The position numbers and the translations under genes are program-made. The notes beneath the pieces are model-generated. The model did not search any database. It had not been told where the DNA came from and saw nothing but the letters and a program-made list of their open reading frames with translations. Below are positions 26,069-33,526 of a stretch of 64,000 nucleotides of DNA, piece by piece. The stretch covers positions 62,001 through 126,000 of the forward strand of contig CAWKHX010000015.1 in assembly GCA_963849605.1 (NCBI GenBank), written 5' to 3'. The number at the start of each line of letters is the position of its first letter. Position 1 is the stretch's first letter. This DNA comes from DASPHG01 sp963849605. GTDB taxonomy: Bacteria; Actinomycetota; Thermoleophilia; Solirubrobacterales; Thermoleophilaceae.

Positions 26069-26411
26069 GCCCGACCATGCGTCTAACGGCCAGGCCGGTG
26101 CCGAGGAGCGCGCCGCCGATGAGCGCGATCACCCACCAGTCCGTTCCGGTGCGCGGAAGCGAGGCCGTCTCTGCCTGGGGCGCCGTCGTCGCAGCGGGCG
26201 CGGGCACGGCGGACGGCGCGCTTCCCGAGGTCGGCGCCGGGGCGCCCGAGCCGGTGTCGTCGTCGGCCGGCGACTGCGGGTCCGGGTTGGGGACGTCCTC
26301 GCTGTATTCATTGCCGCCGGTGGGGTCATCCTGCGCCCAAGCGACCGGTGAGGTAACGAGAGCCAGGCAGGCAATTGCCGGGACCAGGGAGTTCCTGAAC
26401 GCGAGTCCGAT
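26052..26411 (-). CDS. LPRTG-anchored surface protein lacking a standard start codon
   Basis: The frame reads a signal-peptide-like stretch (GLAFRNSLVPAIACLALV, ending in AWA), then AQDDPTGGNEYSEDVPNP, a Pro/Ala/Thr-rich body, SLPRTGTDWWVIALIGG and a basic end. It is thus a second member of the family at 17233-17691, with GGNEYSE-V-P conserved. An in-frame TAG lies just upstream (about 26418-26420) and no ATG, GTG or TTG occurs before the signal peptide. The only options are ATC at 26411, 2 bases after a GGAAAGAG site, or CTG at 26387 after AGGAA. I list the ATC version because it keeps an Arg in the signal peptide; the start is uncertain and a point mutation or error is possible. It overlaps lhgO by 17 bp. 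Confidence 0.68.
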   Translation of the reverse strand: MGLAFRNSLVPAIACLALVTSPVAWAQDDPTGGNEYSEDVPNPDPQSPADDDTGSGAPAPTSGSAPSAVPAPAATTAPQAETASLPRTGTDWWVIALIGGALLGTGLAVRRMVGLRASP

Positions 26412-26439
26412 ATCTCTTTCCTAGCACGTCGGCGCCCAG

Positions 26440-26452
26440 CAGCAACTTGCTG
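26440..26452. promoter_or_regulatory. Perfect palindrome between LPRTG gene and hydrolase
   Basis: CAGCAA-C-TTGCTG is a perfect inverted repeat with one central base in the 67-bp gap between two divergent genes, 26 bp before the ATG at 26479. It could be an operator controlling both. It differs from the repeat at 19389-19404, so a shared regulator is not supported. Confidence 0.35.
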
Positions 26453-26478
26453 AGAGCGTCGGGGTTCCAAGACCACCT

Positions 26479-27945
26479 ATGACTCGCGGCCGCCTCGCCA
26501 TCTGCCTCCTGGGGCTCTCGGCGCTCATCGCCCCGGGCGCCGCCGCGGCCGCGCACGGACTCGAGACCGCCATCTACGACACGACCGCGTTCGACAGCGC
26601 CGACCGCGACAACGCGTTTCAGCACGTCGCCGAAGCCGGGGCGGGGGCTGCGCGCGTCAGCGTCTCCTGGTCGCGGATCGCACCCGAGGGGTTCGTGAAG
26701 CCGGAGGGCTTCGACGCACGCGACCCGTTCGACCCCGCGTACCGCTTCCAGGCGCTCGACGCGCAGGTGCTGGCGGCGACGAGCGCAGGCCTCCAGCCGA
26801 TCGTGACGATCGTGAACGCCCCGATGTGGGCGGAACGCGGCGACGCCGGCCGCCAGGGCGCACGGAAGCCCGACGCCGGGGAGCTGGGCCAGTTCGCGGA
26901 GGCGGCCGCCCGGCGCTACAGCGGATCCGTGCCCGGCCTCCCCCGGGTGCGCTACTGGCAGGCGTGGAACGAGCCGAACCTGTGGCTCTTCCTGTTCCCG
27001 CAGTTTGAGGGGACGCCGTACGACAAGCGCGTGCAGCCCGGCACCCCGGCGGTCTCGCCCGCGATCTACCGCCAGTATGTCCGGGTGATCTCGGGAGCAG
27101 TCCATGGGGTCGATCCGACCAACGAGGTGATCGCGGGGAGCCTCGCGCCCTTCGGGCACAACGAGGGGAAGAAGCATGCCGTGCGGCCGCTGCGGTTCAT
27201 GCGCGAGTTCCTCTGCTTGACGAGAGCGAACCAGGCGAAGCCGGGTTGCAGGCCGGCGCCGTTCGACATCTGGTCCACGCATCCCTACACCGAGGGCGGC
27301 CCCACCCACCGCGCAGCACAGCGAGGGAACGTCTCGCTCGGCAATCTCCCGGACATGCGTCGCGTGCTCGACGCCGCGCGGCGGCACGGACGCGTCGCTC
27401 GAAATGTGCGGTTCTGGGTAACCGAATTCTCATGGGACACCAAGCCTCCCGACGAGTCGGGCATTCCACTGCTGCTGCACTCGCGCTACGTGGCCGAGAC
27501 CTTCTTCCGAATGTGGCAGCAGGGGGTGAGCCTCGTCACGTGGTTCAAGATCCGGGACGACACGGAGCCGATCGGGAACAACGTGCACACGTACCAGTCG
27601 GGCCTGTACTTCAACTGCGGCGACGGCTGCTACCGCGCCAAGCGCTCTTTGAGGGCTTTCCAGTTCCCGCTCATCGCCTACCCGAAGGGCGAGCGCGTGA
27701 TGGTGTGGGGCATCGCACCCAGCAAAGAGCGCGAGACGGTCGTGATCGAGCAGCGCCGAAAGCGGGGCGGGTGGAGGCGGATGAGGAAGCTGCAGACAGA
27801 TCGCTGGGGTGTCTTCCGAGCCCTTCCGAGGTGGCGCGGGAACGGGCCTGTGCGAGCCAGTGTCACCGGGCCGACGCGGGAGCGGTCACTGCCGTTCGGG
27901 ATATTCGTCTCGCCCGACGAAAACGTCACGCCTTTCGGCAGATGA
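26479..27945 (+). CDS. Secreted clan-A glycoside hydrolase
   Basis: This 488-residue protein has a signal peptide (RLAICLLGLSALIAPGAAAA) and the same plan as the hydrolase at 19491-21011: LETAIYDT opening, acid/base Glu165 in WQAWNEPNL, STHPYTEGGP, and nucleophile Glu316 in FWVTEFSWDT, then a beta module (LIAYPKGERVMVWG). Shared blocks such as KPEGFDARDPFDP, PLRFMREFLC and RYVAE-FRMWQQGVSLV show close paralogy. The C-terminus (SPDENVTPFGR) resembles the end of its paralogue. It is divergent from the second LPRTG gene and converges on a GT-methyltransferase fusion with a 20-bp overlap. The target polymer is unknown. Confidence 0.86.
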   Translation: MTRGRLAICLLGLSALIAPGAAAAAHGLETAIYDTTAFDSADRDNAFQHVAEAGAGAARVSVSWSRIAPEGFVKPEGFDARDPFDPAYRFQALDAQVLAATSAGLQPIVTIVNAPMWAERGDAGRQGARKPDAGELGQFAEAAARRYSGSVPGLPRVRYWQAWNEPNLWLFLFPQFEGTPYDKRVQPGTPAVSPAIYRQYVRVISGAVHGVDPTNEVIAGSLAPFGHNEGKKHAVRPLRFMREFLCLTRANQAKPGCRPAPFDIWSTHPYTEGGPTHRAAQRGNVSLGNLPDMRRVLDAARRHGRVARNVRFWVTEFSWDTKPPDESGIPLLLHSRYVAETFFRMWQQGVSLVTWFKIRDDTEPIGNNVHTYQSGLYFNCGDGCYRAKRSLRAFQFPLIAYPKGERVMVWGIAPSKERETVVIEQRRKRGGWRRMRKLQTDRWGVFRALPRWRGNGPVRASVTGPTRERSLPFGIFVSPDENVTPFGR

Positions 27946-30016
27946 CGGCGTAGTCGGGACAGGAGTACAGGTCCTCGTCCAACCGTCCGCTGCCGCCGCG
28001 GAAGTGCACCCGGCCCGCCTCGAAGCCCGCGAAGCGGGCGAGCGCGAGCACGACCTCGGGGAACAGGGGGTGCTGGTGCGTCGGGTCGGTCCAGAACGCC
28101 TTCAACGCCGACGCGGAGTGCGGGTTCACCGTCTCGAATATCGCCACCCCACCCGGCGCCATGCGGTCGGCCGCGAGCTGGAACAGCCTGTTCAGGTCGG
28201 GCCACGCCAGGTGCTCGATCACCTGCGCCGCGAACAGCGCCGGAACCGAGTCTGCCTCCAGACCCTCCAGATAGTCGACGGCGTCAGCGACCTCCGCGTC
28301 GTGCCCCTTCGCGCGACAGAGCGCGACCCGCTCGGGATCGATGTCGATCCCACGCCCCCGGATTCCCGCCTCACCGAGCAGGTCGAGGAACTCGCCGCGG
28401 CCGCAGCCCAGGTCGAGGACCCACTCGGGGTTCCCCAGCATGTCGACGTACTCCCGCTGCCGCTCGCGGATCAGCTCCTCGCTGCCGCGGAAGATGTCCT
28501 CGAACTCGACACTGGCGGCGTCCGCGCCCTCCTGGGATCGGTCGAACGCCAGGACCTCCTCGCCGGCGTCCGTCTCGCGCGTGATCGCAGGATGCGATTG
28601 ACCCGGGCGCGCGCGCATGGCGTGCTGCATTTGACGCAGGTCGGTGAGACCGTCGTAGAACTGCCCGGCCAGTTCGTCGAGGCGCTGCGAGATCTCTCGC
28701 AGGCCTCCGACGACGAGAACGTTGAGCTCATCCTGGTGATGCGTGTACGGCCGCATCGCCTGCAGTGCGAGTCGCCGCGCGGCGGACCTGGCGCCGCCCT
28801 CAGCGTCCTCATCAGGGTCGTAGGCGAGCTTCTCCTGAGCTCGCTCGACGTGGCCCGGCGGCCGTGGCAGCACTCGCGGCCGGAAGCTGTCACGCGAAGC
28901 TCCCTCCACGACTCCCCCGAGGCGCTCGCGGGCGATGCGCCCAACGGCCTCCAAGGACCAGTGCGTGAGAGTGTCCTCGCGAGCGCGGGCACCGCGTTCG
29001 CGCGCCTGGTCGGCGTTCTCCCAGACTTCGCGCATCGTGGCTGCGGCGTGGCCGAGATCGGGCTCGGCCCAGTGTCCGTCGGGCGGGTAGTTCTCGCCTC
29101 CCGGGCCGACCTCGGTCAGGCGCCAGTCGACGAGATACGAGTTCTCCGGGGTCATGAAGTCGGTGTTGCCGGAGAAGTTGGTCGCGACCACCGGCTTGCC
29201 CAGCACCATCGCCTCTCCCAGGGTCAGTCCGAAGCCCTCGGCGCGGTGAAGTGACACGTAGCAGTCGCAAGCCGCGACCAGCGCGTCCTTCTCCGCCGCC
29301 GTGACGTACCGGTCCACGATGTGGATGTCGGGATGTCCGGCCGCCGCAGCCTGGACCTCGGCCAGCCGCTCGGGCTTGAAGTCGCCGTTGAAGCTCTTGA
29401 GCAGGAGCTGCGGGCCTTCGCCGGGCGAAAACGCCCGCCTGAAGGCCTCGACCAGGCCGATCGGGTTCTTGCGCTGCAGCGTGCTGAAGAAGTCGAACAT
29501 GAACAAGAACGTGAACCTGTCGGGCAGCCCGAAATCGGGGGGCGGGCCCGCGACGGCGGGCTCGACGATCGGAAGCGGCACGCGCACCACGGGCTGATGA
29601 GCAACGGGCTCGAGGTTGTCGACCACGTATTGCGAGTAGACCCAGATCTCGTCGAAGACGCCCAGCATCGGCAGCCATGCCGCGGGCACCTTGTCGACCT
29701 CCCACGCCCAGCTGCCGATGTTGCACGGGCGGTCGAAGAACGCGTCTCCGACCTGCGCGCGGAAATGGCCGAGCTCCGGGGCGTTGACGCAGATCAGGCT
29801 CACCGGGCACTCGCCCGCGTGCTCGACATCCTCGAAGTCGACGGTCTTCTTGCGCGCCGAATCGACATTGGGAAGGGCCAGGTCGACCGCGGTCGTATGC
29901 ACGGGCACCCCCGCCGCGCGCAGCGCGTCGACGTATAGCCGCGCCGCCTCGCCCAGCCCTAGCCCGCTCTTGAGGAACCCGGCGACCTCGACCGCTGGTG
30001 GGGAACCGTTCGTCAT
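27926..30016 (-). CDS. Fusion: GT4-type glycosyltransferase, helical linker, SAM methyltransferase
   Basis: This 696-residue protein has a GT-B domain at about 1-370 (AGFLKSGLGLGEAARLYVDAL opening, first 20 shown in part; FMFDFFSTLQRKNPIGL; DCYVSLHRAEGFGLTLGEAM donor site). A charged helical region (about 400-500; LREISQRLDELAGQFYDGL) follows, then a methyltransferase from about 530 (WVLDLGCGRGEFLDLL, VPALFAAQVIEHL, APGGVAIFETVNP). The methyltransferase resembles those of O-antigen chain-terminating enzymes. The GT part and the RPYTHHQDEL tail pair with its neighbour at 30037-31410, which has RPYTMHRREV. The ATG at 30016 follows that gene by 20 bp; the frame is open beyond but is not coding. 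A Wzt/Wzm exporter is next door, so a role in ending or capping exported chains is plausible. Confidence 0.83.
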   Translation of the reverse strand: MTNGSPPAVEVAGFLKSGLGLGEAARLYVDALRAAGVPVHTTAVDLALPNVDSARKKTVDFEDVEHAGECPVSLICVNAPELGHFRAQVGDAFFDRPCNIGSWAWEVDKVPAAWLPMLGVFDEIWVYSQYVVDNLEPVAHQPVVRVPLPIVEPAVAGPPPDFGLPDRFTFLFMFDFFSTLQRKNPIGLVEAFRRAFSPGEGPQLLLKSFNGDFKPERLAEVQAAAAGHPDIHIVDRYVTAAEKDALVAACDCYVSLHRAEGFGLTLGEAMVLGKPVVATNFSGNTDFMTPENSYLVDWRLTEVGPGGENYPPDGHWAEPDLGHAAATMREVWENADQARERGARAREDTLTHWSLEAVGRIARERLGGVVEGASRDSFRPRVLPRPPGHVERAQEKLAYDPDEDAEGGARSAARRLALQAMRPYTHHQDELNVLVVGGLREISQRLDELAGQFYDGLTDLRQMQHAMRARPGQSHPAITRETDAGEEVLAFDRSQEGADAASVEFEDIFRGSEELIRERQREYVDMLGNPEWVLDLGCGRGEFLDLLGEAGIRGRGIDIDPERVALCRAKGHDAEVADAVDYLEGLEADSVPALFAAQVIEHLAWPDLNRLFQLAADRMAPGGVAIFETVNPHSASALKAFWTDPTHQHPLFPEVVLALARFAGFEAGRVHFRGGSGRLDEDLYSCPDYAVICRKA

Positions 30017-30036
30017 CTCGCGCAGGTTGCCAGACG

Positions 30037-31410
30037 CTAGTCCCGAGGCTGACGGGACTGCTCGAGCACGGCGAGCGACCGCTCGAGCCCACTGATCCGT
30101 TCCTCGAGGGCGCGCAGGGTGCGGATCAGCTCGGCGTCGACTTCGCGGCGATGCATCGTGTACGGCCGCAGCGCGCGGAAGAGGGCGCGGCGGAACCTGC
30201 CGCGGACGGCCTCCGCGCGCCGCCCCGGCGGTGGCTCCAGGTCGGTCTCGAGCACGCGCACGAGCTCGGCGACCGCCGAGCCGGAGTTGCGCGAGGACGA
30301 GCGGCCGAGTGTCACGCGCGCGAGTCTCGCACCCATCGCCCGACCGGCGCGCTCGAAGGAGAACAGCCGCTCCGCGTCTTCTCGCCCGGCGGCGGCGCGC
30401 GCGTCCGCCTCGCCCCGATCTTCGACCACACGGCGCATGCACTCGGCCGCCTGGTCGAGGTCGGGCTCGGCCCATTGCCCGTCCGCCGGATATGGCTCGT
30501 TCCCCGCGCCGATCGGCGTGAGGCGATAGTCGACGGGATAGCTGTTCCGCTCGGTCATGAAATCCGCTGGTCCGCCGTAGTGCGTCGCGACGACCGGCTT
30601 GCCCGCGTACAGCGCGGCCGTCAGGGGCAGACCGAGCCCTTCTGCGCGGTGCAACGAGACGTACGCGTCGCAGGTCGTGACGAGCGAGGTGACCTCCTCG
30701 GGCGGCATGACGCGATCGATGACGTGGATGCTCCCAACCTCACGCGCGCGGGCCAGCACCTGCTCGTGCTCGGCTGGATACGCCTCCTTGCCGACGCTTT
30801 TGAGCACGAGGTGCGCATCGTCCAGGCCCGCACGTTCAAACGCCTCAATCGCGCCGAGCGGGTTCTTCCTCGCCGGAACGCTCCGGTAGTCATAGATCGT
30901 CAAGAACTTGAAGCCGGCCGGCAGCTCCGGGGAGGCCGCGGCCGCGGGGGGTGCCTCGAGCGGCACGGGCATCCGGAGCACGGGCACCGGCGCGGCCGGA
31001 GCGAGCGCGTCGGCGACGAAGCGGCTGCCGGTCCAGATCTCGTCAACGAGGTCGAATCCGCGCTCCCACTTCGGAGGGAACGCCTCTACCTCCCACCACC
31101 AGTAGCCGATCGTGTAGCGGTCGGCGAAGAACGACCGTCCGAGCTGTGCCTCCGCTCCCGCCAGCCCGTCCGGGTTGATGCAGACGATGTTCACGGGATA
31201 GGCGATCGACGGGGGCGCCGCGGGCTTGGACGACGGCCCGGCGTCGTTCGCGACCGGCACATCGGAGACGGCGACGCCGGCACGCTTCAGCGCGGCCGAG
31301 ACGTTGCGCGCCATCTCGCCAATCCCGAGCGGAGCGTCGAGATAACCGACGACGTTCGTCCCAACAGGGGCGTTCGCAGCGTTCATCCGCGACACGCTAC
31401 CTGCCGTCAT
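30037..31410 (-). CDS. Glycosyltransferase family 4 (paralogue of the neighbouring fusion)
   Basis: This 457-residue GT-B enzyme shares its plan with the GT half of the gene after it: VVGYLDAPLGIGEMARNV opening, VNIVCINPDGL, IGYWWWEVEAFPP, LTIYDYRSVPARKNPLGAI and CDAYVSLHRAEGLGLPLTAAL at the donor site. This WWWE-type subgroup of GT4 is common in ABC-exported O-antigen clusters. The C-terminal 60 residues form a helix with RPYTMHRREVDAELI and end in a coiled stretch. Two ATG codons are possible (31410 and 31386); the second removes eight residues that are not conserved. It faces the divergent Wzt gene across 32 bp. Confidence 0.85.
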   Translation of the reverse strand: MTAGSVSRMNAANAPVGTNVVGYLDAPLGIGEMARNVSAALKRAGVAVSDVPVANDAGPSSKPAAPPSIAYPVNIVCINPDGLAGAEAQLGRSFFADRYTIGYWWWEVEAFPPKWERGFDLVDEIWTGSRFVADALAPAAPVPVLRMPVPLEAPPAAAASPELPAGFKFLTIYDYRSVPARKNPLGAIEAFERAGLDDAHLVLKSVGKEAYPAEHEQVLARAREVGSIHVIDRVMPPEEVTSLVTTCDAYVSLHRAEGLGLPLTAALYAGKPVVATHYGGPADFMTERNSYPVDYRLTPIGAGNEPYPADGQWAEPDLDQAAECMRRVVEDRGEADARAAAGREDAERLFSFERAGRAMGARLARVTLGRSSSRNSGSAVAELVRVLETDLEPPPGRRAEAVRGRFRRALFRALRPYTMHRREVDAELIRTLRALEERISGLERSLAVLEQSRQPRD

Positions 31411-31442
31411 CCGGGCGACCGGGCATCAGTACGCTGCGGCGC

Positions 31443-32684
31443 ATGCTGACCCCCTGCGGCGACAACGCCGCGGTCTGCGTCGCCGGTGTCTCGAAGACCT
31501 TCCGATACTCGCGCGAGGCCGTTCACACCCTGAAGGAGCGCACACTGCATCCGCTGCGGCGGCGCCCCCAGGAGGAGATCAACGCGCTGCGCGGGGTCGA
31601 CCTGGAGGTCGAGCGGGGCGAGTTCTTCGGGATCGTCGGCCGCAACGGGAGCGGCAAGAGCACGCTGATGAAGTGCATCGCCGGGATCTACGGGATCGAC
31701 GAAGGGCACATCTTCCTGCGCGGGCGGCTTGCGCCGTTCATCGAGCTCGGCGTCGGGTTCAACCCCGATCTCACCGCCCGCGACAACGTGTCGATCAACG
31801 CGATCATGCTCGGGCTCACGCCCACGCAGGCGCGCGCTCGCTACGACTCGATCATCGAGTTCGCGGAGCTCGAGGCGTTCCAGGACCTGAAGCTGAAGAA
31901 CTACTCGTCCGGGATGCAGGTCCGGCTCGCGTTCGCCGTGATGGTGCACGTCGAGGCCGACACCCTGCTGATCGACGAAGTGCTCGCGGTCGGCGACGTC
32001 GCGTTCCAGCAGAAGTGCCACGACGCGCTCCAGGCCGCACGCGAGCAGGGACGCACGATCCTGCTCGTCACGCACGACATGAATGCGGTGCAGCGTTTCT
32101 GCGACCGCGCGGTGCTGCTCGAGGAGGGTCGCGTGGTGGAACTCGGTGAGCCGCGCGCGGTCTGCCGGCGCTACGAGCAGCTGAACTTCCAGCGGCCTCA
32201 GGCGGAGCAGGGCTCGGTCGCCTCACATGTCGGGGACGGCGCCGCGGCGATAGAGGCCACCTGGTTCGAGGACCAGCACGGCGCGCGGACCGCGATGATC
32301 GCCCACGACGCCGGATGCGCGATCGGGATGCATGTGCGGTTCCGAGAGGCCGTCGAGGATCCAGTCTTCGGCGCCGTCGTCACCGACGAACGGCACCGGG
32401 TGGTGTTCGCCGCGACCTCGGCGTCCTCGGAGAGCCGAAGCGGGTTGTTCGCCGCCGGCCAGGAGGTCACCGTGCGGCTGCGGTTCCACAACGTCCTTGC
32501 GAGCGGGCGTTACTTCGCCTCCCCACAGGTGGCCTACCGCGGCACCGGGCAGCGCCTGCTGGATCACCGCGAGAACGCAGCCACGGCCGTGGTCACGGGC
32601 GGCCGGGAGGGGGCGGGCACGATCGACCTGCCGCACTCGGTCGAGATCACGGCAGCGACACCCACAGAAGCCGCACGAGCATGA
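31443..32684 (+). CDS. wzt: Polysaccharide ABC exporter ATP-binding protein (Wzt) with C-terminal domain
   Basis: This 413-residue protein powers export of a lipid-linked polysaccharide. Walker A is GRNGSGKST at 66-74, the ABC signature is YSSGMQVRLAF from 154, Walker B is TLLIDEVLAVGD near 175, and the H-loop is LLVTHDMN. The Wzt/TagH subfamily is marked by RLAPFIELGVGFNPDLT. Residues 260-413 form a beta-rich Wzt-type C-terminal domain (FREAVEDPVFGAVV, FAAGQEVTVRLRFHNVLASG), which in Wzt homologues recognises the finished chain end. The stop overlaps the permease start (ATGA). The GT fusion across the divergent gap is a candidate for making that chain end. Confidence 0.93.
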   Translation: MLTPCGDNAAVCVAGVSKTFRYSREAVHTLKERTLHPLRRRPQEEINALRGVDLEVERGEFFGIVGRNGSGKSTLMKCIAGIYGIDEGHIFLRGRLAPFIELGVGFNPDLTARDNVSINAIMLGLTPTQARARYDSIIEFAELEAFQDLKLKNYSSGMQVRLAFAVMVHVEADTLLIDEVLAVGDVAFQQKCHDALQAAREQGRTILLVTHDMNAVQRFCDRAVLLEEGRVVELGEPRAVCRRYEQLNFQRPQAEQGSVASHVGDGAAAIEATWFEDQHGARTAMIAHDAGCAIGMHVRFREAVEDPVFGAVVTDERHRVVFAATSASSESRSGLFAAGQEVTVRLRFHNVLASGRYFASPQVAYRGTGQRLLDHRENAATAVVTGGREGAGTIDLPHSVEITAATPTEAARA

Positions 32685-33526
32685 CGACCGACGCCGTCTA
32701 CGAGGTGCGCGGGCCATCCGCGCTCGCGGGCGATTGGCGCCGTTCCGCAGACCTCACCGTGATGCTCGCGTTCACCGACTGGAAGTTGCGCTTCTTCGGC
32801 TCGGTCCTGGGCTACTTCTGGTCGCTCCTGAAGCCCCTGCTGCTCTTCGGCGTCATCTACGCCGTGTTCAGCCAGATCGTCGACGTCACCGGCGAGGTCC
32901 AGGACTATGGGGTCCAGCTCCTGATCGGGGTCATCCTGTTCAGCTTCTGGGGCGAGGTCACGGGGGGCAGCGTCGCATCGGTGGTCGAGCGCGAGTCGCT
33001 CGTCAGGAAGATTGCGTTCCCGCGCGCGGTCATCCCGCTGTCCATCGCGCTCGGCGCCACGTTCAACCTCTTCCTCAACCTGCTGGTGCTCGGAGCGTTC
33101 CTGGCGATCGCCGGCGTGGAGCCGCAGTGGACGTGGCTCCTCGTGCCCATCCCCCTCATGTTCCTCATGCTGTTCGCCGTCGGCGTGTCGCTGATGCTGT
33201 CGTCGCTCTTCGTCTCGTTCCGCGACGTGCGCCCGATCTGGGAGGTGATCCTCCAGGCGCTCTTCTACGCCACGCCGGTGATCTACCCGATCGAGGTGCT
33301 GGCCGACAAGAACGAGACGATCGCGCACGTCGCGCTCATGAACCCGATCGCCACGGTGATCCAGGAGACACGCCATCTCGTGCTCGACCACGACACCCCC
33401 TCGGCCGCCGACGCGATCGGGGACCCGGCGCTCCTGCTCGTGCCGCTCTTCATCGTCGTGGCCGCGATGATCGCCGGTTACGTCATCTTCGACCGGCTGG
33501 CACCGCGGGTCGCCGAACGCCTCTAG
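32681..33526 (+). CDS. wzm: Polysaccharide ABC exporter permease (Wzm)
   Basis: This 281-residue ABC-2 permease has six hydrophobic helices (FGSVLGYFWSLLKPLLLFGV, LLIGVILFSFWGEVTGG, LFLNLLVLGAFLAI and others). The YFWSLLKP and YATPVIYP motifs are typical of Wzm/TagG proteins. It forms the channel with the Wzt protein encoded just upstream (ATGA overlap). Length is usual for the family. Its TAG stop is inside a CTAG shared with the stop of the opposite-strand membrane protein gene. Confidence 0.92.
   Translation: MTTDAVYEVRGPSALAGDWRRSADLTVMLAFTDWKLRFFGSVLGYFWSLLKPLLLFGVIYAVFSQIVDVTGEVQDYGVQLLIGVILFSFWGEVTGGSVASVVERESLVRKIAFPRAVIPLSIALGATFNLFLNLLVLGAFLAIAGVEPQWTWLLVPIPLMFLMLFAVGVSLMLSSLFVSFRDVRPIWEVILQALFYATPVIYPIEVLADKNETIAHVALMNPIATVIQETRHLVLDHDTPSAADAIGDPALLLVPLFIVVAAMIAGYVIFDRLAPRVAERL

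Noticed and set aside
26326..27387. A 353-codon minus-strand frame opposite the hydrolase at 26479
   Set aside because: The hydrolase has a signal peptide and both catalytic Glu residues; the antisense frame shows none. The LPRTG gene is in a different frame.
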